Below, one piece after another: positions 31,505-35,839 of a stretch of 35,839 nt of DNA. Position numbers and translations under genes: made by a program. How positions within the stretch are numbered: the first letter of the stretch is position 1; each line of letters opens with the position of its first letter. Under the pieces are notes generated by a model. It worked only from the letters and a program-made list of their open reading frames with translations, was not told the origin of the DNA and searched no databases. This DNA comes from JACQFK01 sp964619955 (GTDB taxonomy: Bacteria; Planctomycetota; MHYJ01; JACPRB01), in NCBI GenBank assembly GCA_964619955.1, contig CAZUJF010000049.1:1-35839 (forward strand). The letters run 5' to 3'.

Positions 31505-32508
31505 AAAAGCTGCTGCTGGCGCTCCTGCTGGTGTCGGGCTGCTCGAAGTCCGAGGGGCCGACCCTCCGCGTGCTGACCTGGGCGAACTACTTCGCGAAGG
31601 ACACGATCAGCGCCTTCGAGAAGGAGGCGGGCTGCCGGGTGGCCGTGGACTACATCGAGTCCTCCGAGACGCTGCGCACGAAGCTTTCGGGGGGCGTGTC
31701 CGGCTACGACGTCGCCTTCCCCAGCGACGAGGTCCTCGCCGACCTGATCGCGCAGGGGCTGCTCGAGAAGCTGGACCGCTCGAAACTCCCGGGCTTCGCG
31801 AATCTCGCGGCAGACTTCACCGGCCAGCCCTTCGATCCGAAGAACGAGTTCTCGGTCCCGTACATGTGGGGCACGACGGGCATCGCCTACAACAAGGAGA
31901 AGATCGCGGCCGCGCCGGACTCGTGGGCGGCGCTCTGGGACCCGAAGTGGGCGAACCGGGCGACGCTGCTCGACGACGCGCGCGAGGTGTTCCGGGCGGC
32001 GTTGAAGCTGGACGGCGCGTCGGAATTCACGGCCGAGACGCTGGCGAAGGCGTCGAAGCGCTTCGACAGCTGGAAGCCGCTGGCGTGGGAGTCCTCGCCG
32101 AAGGATCTGCTGATCAACGGGGACGCCTGGATCGCGCAGTGTTTCAGCGGGGACGCGCTGCAGGCCTCGCAGGAACTGGGCGGGAAGATCGGCTTCGTGA
32201 TCCCGAAGGAGGGCGGCACGCTCTGGATCGACAACCTCTGCATCGCCAAGGGGGCGGCGCAGCCGGAGCTGGCGCACCGCTTCATCGACCATCTGCTGCG
32301 GCCCGCCGTGTCCGCGGCGATCTCCAACGAGATGCGCTTCGCGAACCCGAACGCCGCCGCGCGCAAGCTGATCCAGAAGGAGGTCCTGGACGACCCCATG
32401 GCCAATCCGGGCGAGGCGGAACGCAAGCGGCTCTCGCTGCTCCCCTCCCTGCCCCCCGAGCGCAAGAAGGCGCTCGACGAGGCCTGGGCCCGCCTGAAGC
32501 GCCGTTGA
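31501..32508 (+). CDS. potD: Polyamine-binding lipoprotein PotD
   Basis: A 335-residue solute-binding protein. The lipobox LVSGC gives lipidated Cys14, so it would sit on the outer face of the inner membrane. LRVLTWANYFAKDTISAFEKE, ESSETLRTKLSGG.SGYDVAFPSDE, PYMWGTTGIAYN and GDAWIAQCFSGDA match PotD/PotF; the Trp and Asp residues in these motifs line the polyamine pocket in known structures. E. coli PotD is soluble periplasmic, so the lipid anchor is a difference. Last of a fully overlapping potABCD run. Confidence 0.9.
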   Translation: MKKLLLALLLVSGCSKSEGPTLRVLTWANYFAKDTISAFEKEAGCRVAVDYIESSETLRTKLSGGVSGYDVAFPSDEVLADLIAQGLLEKLDRSKLPGFANLAADFTGQPFDPKNEFSVPYMWGTTGIAYNKEKIAAAPDSWAALWDPKWANRATLLDDAREVFRAALKLDGASEFTAETLAKASKRFDSWKPLAWESSPKDLLINGDAWIAQCFSGDALQASQELGGKIGFVIPKEGGTLWIDNLCIAKGAAQPELAHRFIDHLLRPAVSAAISNEMRFANPNAAARKLIQKEVLDDPMANPGEAERKRLSLLPSLPPERKKALDEAWARLKRR

Positions 32509-32945
32509 TGGCGGAACTCCCGCTGGTCCTGGGCCTGCTGCTGCTCAAGACGGGGGTCTATGCGGCCTGGTGCCGGGTGGGCCAGGTCCGGCTCGCGGCC
32601 CCGCCGCCGACCCGACCCTGGTTAGAAGCCTCGCTCCTGGCCATCGGCCGCGTGGCTGGCGGCACGGGGGCCGGGCTCGCCTGGGGCGCCGTGTTGATGG
32701 GCAGCGACTCCGAGGAATACGGGCGGCTCGGGCTCAACCCCTTCGTCTGGTTCGGGGGTCTGCTCGTCCTGCGCTGGGCGCTCTGGTCCGCGGTCGCGGC
32801 CTGCATCCAGCGGAAGCTCCGGGTGTGGCTTCTTCCCTCCGCCCGGCGCGACCTGGCCTGGCGCGCGGGCGGCTGGGGGCTCTCCCTCGGCGGCGACGGC
32901 CTGGCGCTGGCCTGCGGGGTCGCCCTGGGCGGCCTCCCCTGCTGA
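32508..32945 (+). CDS. Small membrane protein coupled to potD
   Basis: A 145-residue membrane protein, not recognised. Predicted helices: LPLVLGLLLLKTGVYAAW, ASLLAIGRVAGGTGAGLAW, FVWFGGLLVLRWALWSAVAA and LSLGGDGLALACGVALGG. The ATG shares one base with the potD stop (TGATG). Close coupling suggests coexpression with polyamine uptake, but no such component is known in pot systems. Confidence 0.75.
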   Translation: MAELPLVLGLLLLKTGVYAAWCRVGQVRLAAPPPTRPWLEASLLAIGRVAGGTGAGLAWGAVLMGSDSEEYGRLGLNPFVWFGGLLVLRWALWSAVAACIQRKLRVWLLPSARRDLAWRAGGWGLSLGGDGLALACGVALGGLPC

Positions 32946-32980
32946 GCATCCATGAATTTTCGGCGATCAGCGCTGCTTTT

Positions 32981-33694
32981 TCATGGTAGGGCTGCGATCA
33001 CGGATTCGATCCCGTCGCTCCGCGCCACGCCGAGCAGCGTTCCGTCCGGGCCCACGATCACCGAGCCGCCCTGGCCCGGCGTCGCCGGAGCGCTGTGGGC
33101 CCAGTTGGCGTTGAGGATCGTCAATTCAAAGCGGCGGGCCAGCGTCTGAAGGGCCGGCACCCGCGTGTCGGGCCCCTCCTCCACCCAGGCCGTGGGAAAC
33201 AGCAGGAGGTCCGTCCGCCTAAGCTCCGCCGCGGCCTCGTCCAGGAAGTGCAGGTCGTAACAGACCGCCGCGCAGATCCGAAGGCCGCGCCACTCCACGA
33301 CGGGCGAGCCCAGATCGCCGGGGGTGGCCCAGGTCTCGGGCATCCAGGGGTGCCTCTTGCGCCAGTGACCGATCCGCCGGCCGCTTTCATCAAAGAGCAG
33401 GAGGCTGTTGAAGAAACGGGTGCCGTCCTGCTCGATGAGCGGTGCGCCAAGAGCGATCTGGTGTCGTGCGGCCAAGGCCGACAGCGCCGCGGCGCTTGGA
33501 CCGTCCAGCGGCTCCGCGAAAGGCCGGAGATCGTAGTCCCCCCAGGGCGAGACATAGCCTGTGAGGGCCGCCTCCGGCAGGAGAACGAGGGCCGTCCCCT
33601 TCAGATCGGAAAGGATCTTGTCCAGGAAGCGGAGCGAGATCGAAGCGCCCTCCCAGATCGGCGCCCATTGCAGGGCGCACACGTTCAGGGGCAT
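32981..33694 (-). CDS. Carbon-nitrogen hydrolase (nitrilase superfamily)
   Basis: A 237-residue cytosolic amidohydrolase. The Glu-Lys-Cys triad is complete: Glu41 (LLPEAALTGY), Lys113 (HWRKRHPW) and Cys145 (AAVCYDLHF). FFNSLLLFDESGR and NANWAHSAPATPGQGGS are further family strands. It belongs to the branch including amidases, N-carbamoyl-putrescine and omega-amidases; the exact substrate is open. Nearby polyamine uptake genes make a carbamoyl-putrescine-like role tempting, but those genes are on the other strand and convergent. It follows prfB by seven bases and is likely cotranscribed with it. Confidence 0.88.
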   Translation of the reverse strand: MPLNVCALQWAPIWEGASISLRFLDKILSDLKGTALVLLPEAALTGYVSPWGDYDLRPFAEPLDGPSAAALSALAARHQIALGAPLIEQDGTRFFNSLLLFDESGRRIGHWRKRHPWMPETWATPGDLGSPVVEWRGLRICAAVCYDLHFLDEAAAELRRTDLLLFPTAWVEEGPDTRVPALQTLARRFELTILNANWAHSAPATPGQGGSVIVGPDGTLLGVARSDGIESVIAALP

Positions 33695-33701
33695 CGGTGG
33701 G

Positions 33702-34803
33702 CTAATATTTGCGTTCCTTCCACCGCAGGAACGCCTCGATGAACGGCGTCAGGTCGCCGTCGAGGACGCCGTGGATGTTGCCGGTCTGGTGGCCCGTGCG
33801 CTCGTCCTTCACCAGCGTGTAGGGCTGCATCGTGTAGGAGCGGATCTGGCTGCCGAAGGAGATCTCGCCCTTCTCGCCGTACATCTTCGTCAGATCGGCG
33901 TTCCGTTTCGACTCCTCCAGCTGGTGCAGCTTCGACGCCAGGTTCCGCATCGCGACCTTGCGGTTCATCATCTGCGAGCGCTGGCTCTGGCAGGAGACCA
34001 CGACGCCCGTCGGCAGATGCGTCAGGCGCACCGCGCTCTGGGTCTTGTTCACGTGCTGGCCGCCGGGGCCGCCCGCGGAGAACGTGTCGACGCGCAGGTC
34101 GTTTTCGTCGATGTGGATGTCGATGTCGTCCATGAGCGGCGTCACGTCCACCGACGCGAAGCTCGTCTGGCGGCGGTGGTTCGCGTCGAAGGGGGAGAGC
34201 CGGATCAGGCGGTGCACGCCGATCTCGCTCTTGAGGTAGCCGAAGGTGTAGCGGCCCCGGACCTCCATCACGCTCTTCTTGAGCCCGGCCTCCTCGCCGG
34301 GGAGCTCGTCGACGATCTCGATCTCGTAGCCGTTCTGCTGGAACCAGCGCTGGTACATGCGCTGCAGGATCAGCGCCCAGTCCATCGCGTCCACCCCGCC
34401 GGTCCCGGCATGGATGGCGAACATGACGTTCTTCGCGTCGTTGGCCCCGGTGAAGAGCGCCTGGACCTCGATGCCCTCCAGGCGGCGCTCGAGTTGCGCG
34501 GCCTTCTCCTTCGTCTGGCGGATGTGCTCGGTGTCCTTCGCGTCGTCGCACATCTCCAGCAGGCCGGTCTCGTCCTCGAGGTCCTGCTTCAGCGCCCGGT
34601 AGCTCTCGACGATGCCCTTGAGGGCCTTGAGTTCGGCGACGGCGCCCTGGGCGGCCTCCGGGTTGTTCCAGAAGCCCTCGGCCGCCATCTTGGATTCGAT
34701 CGCGGCGACCGTCTGCTGTTTTTTGCCCAGCTCAAAGAGAGTCCCGGAGGGACTCCAGGCGGCCGAGGAACGAGCGCAGCTGCGAGACCAGTTCGTCTTT
34801 CAT
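33702..34803 (-). CDS. prfB: Peptide chain release factor 2, with programmed +1 frameshift
   Basis: RF2 recognises UGA and UAA stop codons and releases the finished chain. The gene is split: ATG 34803 begins a 23-codon segment (MKDELVSQLRSFLG...) ending CTT TGA (stop 34734-34732). After skipping the T at 34734, reading resumes at GAG (34733) and gives ELGKKQQTVAAIESKMAAEG and onward to 33702. The joined protein is 366 residues, against 365 in E. coli. The release motif SAGGPGGQHVNKTQS and the codon-reading RLSPFDANHRRQTSF (SPF tripeptide) are present. GGAG precedes the ATG. An internal ATG start at 34688 would lose the N-terminal helices, so the frameshift model is preferred. Confidence 0.93.
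34732..34737 (-). promoter_or_regulatory. RF2 autoregulatory frameshift site
   Basis: CTT TGA on the minus strand at codons 23-24. When RF2 is scarce, the ribosome pauses at UGA and slips +1. The upstream Shine-Dalgarno-like helper is weak here (CGGGAC three bases before CTT, versus AGGGGG in E. coli), and the base after UGA is G, not the usual C. Confidence 0.85.
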
Positions 34804-35016
34804 GGGCTTCTCCGGCGGAGCACGGCAAGGAGGGCGGGCCGTCCGGGCCGCGCCTCTCCGCCCGTGATGCTGCGGATCGTAAGGAAAGCGCCCCCCGCTG
34901 TCTGCCTTTTTTTCACGGGCTTGACGGGGTTCCGGCGATTTCCCGCCTCGGGGGGAACCCCCGCGGCGTCGAGTCGTAGTACAGCGGAGCGGGCAGGCTG
35001 TTTTGGGGGGCGAGCC
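34804..35016. other. Divergent intergenic region between prfB and the secreted-protein gene
   Basis: 213 bases without a gene. TTGACG (34921-34926) is a possible -35 for the plus strand, but no good -10 lies 16-18 bases after it. No hairpin or repeat of note was found. Confidence 0.35.
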
Positions 35017-35412
35017 ATGAAGAGCGCACTGATGGCGGTTTCGGGGCTTTGTCTCGGGCTGCTGGCGTCGATGGGGCGGGACCGCTGGATGAGCCCGGCG
35101 GAGGCCCAGGCCTCCCCGCTGGGGGACCCGGGCGGAACGGTGATGGCGACGGGCGGGGCCTCGTCGAACCAGCAGGACCTCTGCTGGATCCTGTCCAAGG
35201 TCAAGCCGGTCGCCGGGCCCGAGCGCACGGTGCTCGCGCTCTACAAGGCCGACAAGAACGGCGACCTGATGCAGTTGAAGGACGTCCGCTTCATCGACGC
35301 CGACCTGCGGCTGATCGAGCTCAACGGCCCGCTCCACAAGCCCAGTGTGGCGGAGGTCCTCAGGTCCCTGCCCAAGCCTGAGGCGGATTCCCTGCGTCCC
35401 CAGAACCCATGA
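35017..35412 (+). CDS. Secreted protein of unknown function, paralogue A
   Basis: A 131-residue protein. The N-terminus is a signal peptide or anchor (MKSALMAVSGLCLGLLASMG), followed by VMATGGASSNQQDLCWILSK, VAGPERTVLALYKADKNGDL, MQLKDVRFIDADLRLIELN and PHKPSVAEVLRSLP as HKPSVAEVLRSLP. It shares the core ATGG.....NDLCW-type motif with the next gene. No catalytic motif; the domain looks like a small beta-rich fold. I do not know an assigned function. The ATG follows GGGGGGCGAG. Confidence 0.75.
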   Translation: MKSALMAVSGLCLGLLASMGRDRWMSPAEAQASPLGDPGGTVMATGGASSNQQDLCWILSKVKPVAGPERTVLALYKADKNGDLMQLKDVRFIDADLRLIELNGPLHKPSVAEVLRSLPKPEADSLRPQNP

Positions 35413-35433
35413 GCCGGCGGTCGATTTTTTCGT

Positions 35434-35447
35434 AAAACGGCCGTTTT
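35434..35447. repeat. 14-base perfect palindrome AAAACGGCCGTTTT
   Basis: A self-complementary site without a loop, between the two paralogous genes and about 35 bases upstream of the second gene's promoter. It could be an operator or a weak terminator with the flanking T-runs (TTTTTT at 35425-35430). Confidence 0.4.
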
Positions 35448-35482
35448 GAGCGTCTAGAATGACGCCGTTCCGGAATTTTCGC

Positions 35483-35512
35483 TTGACACCCCCTTTGGAA
35501 CGGGTGTCCAAT
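35483..35512 (+). promoter_or_regulatory. Promoter of the right-edge gene
   Basis: Perfect TTGACA (35483-35488), 18-base spacer, TCCAAT (35507-35512), 38 bases before the ATG at 35551. Its presence shows that the second paralogue is transcribed on its own. Confidence 0.6.
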
Positions 35513-35550
35513 GAGGACCGGGTCGGACTATCTCTACGGAGGCCTTGGCG

Positions 35551-35839
35551 ATGCACAAGTGGACCTACTTCGCGTCGGGCATCATGGCCGGCGTGGTGGC
35601 GGTGTTGCTGGCGGCGGTGTCCCTCCAGGGCCGGGACGCGCAGGCGTTCGCCGCGCTTCCCCAGGCCACGGACAACACCGGGCAGGGCATCGCCCTGGCC
35701 ACCGGCGGGTCCCAACCCCAGACCAACGACATCCTCTGGGTGATCTACAAGCGGCACGTCCCCATCAAGTCCGGCGAGGGCAAGGACGCGCTGGCCAAGG
35801 ACGAGCGCATCACGCTCGGCTGCTACATGATCGCCAACG
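35551..35839 (+). CDS. Secreted protein of unknown function, paralogue B (partial)
   Basis: The first 96 residues of a gene cut by the window edge. It starts at ATG 35551 after ACGGAGG. A hydrophobic anchor (YFASGIMAGVVAVLLAAVSL) is followed by GIALATGGSQPQTNDILWVI, aligning with VMATGGASSNQQDLCWILSK of the preceding gene, then by a basic/acidic stretch (KSGEGKDALAKDERITLG). It differs from paralogue A after the shared motif. Function unknown. Confidence 0.75.
   Translation, partial: MHKWTYFASGIMAGVVAVLLAAVSLQGRDAQAFAALPQATDNTGQGIALATGGSQPQTNDILWVIYKRHVPIKSGEGKDALAKDERITLGCYMIAN

Noticed and set aside
32950..32986. 7-base inverted repeat CCATGAA/TTCATGG between convergent genes as a terminator
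   Set aside because: Loop of 23 bases, short AT-rich stem, no proper U-tract.
1..35839. tRNA, rRNA, CRISPR arrays, insertion sequences
   Set aside because: Read for regularly spaced repeats, cloverleaf-like stretches and transposase-like proteins; none seen. No search tool was run.

Overview
The window is very GC-rich, coding-dense bacterial DNA: about 41 protein genes, no rRNA, tRNA, CRISPR array or transposase seen. It most likely comes from a member of the Planctomycetota or a close PVC relative. The reasons are a DUF1598 protein (6250-7494), a DUF6288 protein (1044-3272) and a DUF1570 metallopeptidase (27200-28978), all families I associate mainly with planctomycetes, together with many exported proteins of unknown role. 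This assignment is inference, because no marker gene was searched. The sequence reads as ordinary chromosome with short adaptive modules, not a phage or an integrated element.

Layout. 1-4683: an exported SGNH/GDSL esterase and an exported DUF6288 protein on the minus strand, then a divergent exported CotH-like kinase. 4691-6183: a membrane-anchored protein of unknown function and a MazEF toxin-antitoxin pair with a clear promoter and operator. 6250-12748: a DUF1598 protein, then a subtilisin-type lipoprotein whose stop codon overlaps the start of a 1034-residue NTF2-like/TPR/CHAT protein. 12769-14974 (minus): a zeta-type kinase with a small partner, then a tight run VOC - moaD - moaE - yjbQ. 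15057-17582: a membrane glycosyltransferase and a nucleotide-sugar epimerase. 17584-22665 (minus): folD and fhs (one-carbon folate metabolism), a HEAT-repeat protein and a methyltransferase.

22800-25832: a lipoprotein with a carbohydrate-binding-like domain, a strong hairpin terminator, then a five-gene minus-strand membrane operon. The operon consists of a six-helix membrane protein, a winged-helix regulator, a 32-residue peptide and two paralogous membrane proteins, with a promoter overlapped by a perfect inverted repeat. 25842-32945: an exported M24 aminopeptidase, divergent from a DUF1570 peptidase that is followed by a complete potABCD polyamine-transport operon and a small membrane protein. 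32981-34803 (minus): a nitrilase-family amidohydrolase and prfB with a programmed +1 frameshift. 34804 to the end: two paralogous secreted proteins of unknown function, the second cut by the window edge.

Across the window neighbouring genes repeatedly share stop/start overlaps (ATGA, GTGA, TAGTG, TGATG), which points to extensive translational coupling. Several exported proteins have short hydrophobic leaders with no basic residue. The least explained units are the subtilisin-CHAT pair, the autoregulated membrane operon with its micro-ORF, and the paralogous pair at the right edge.
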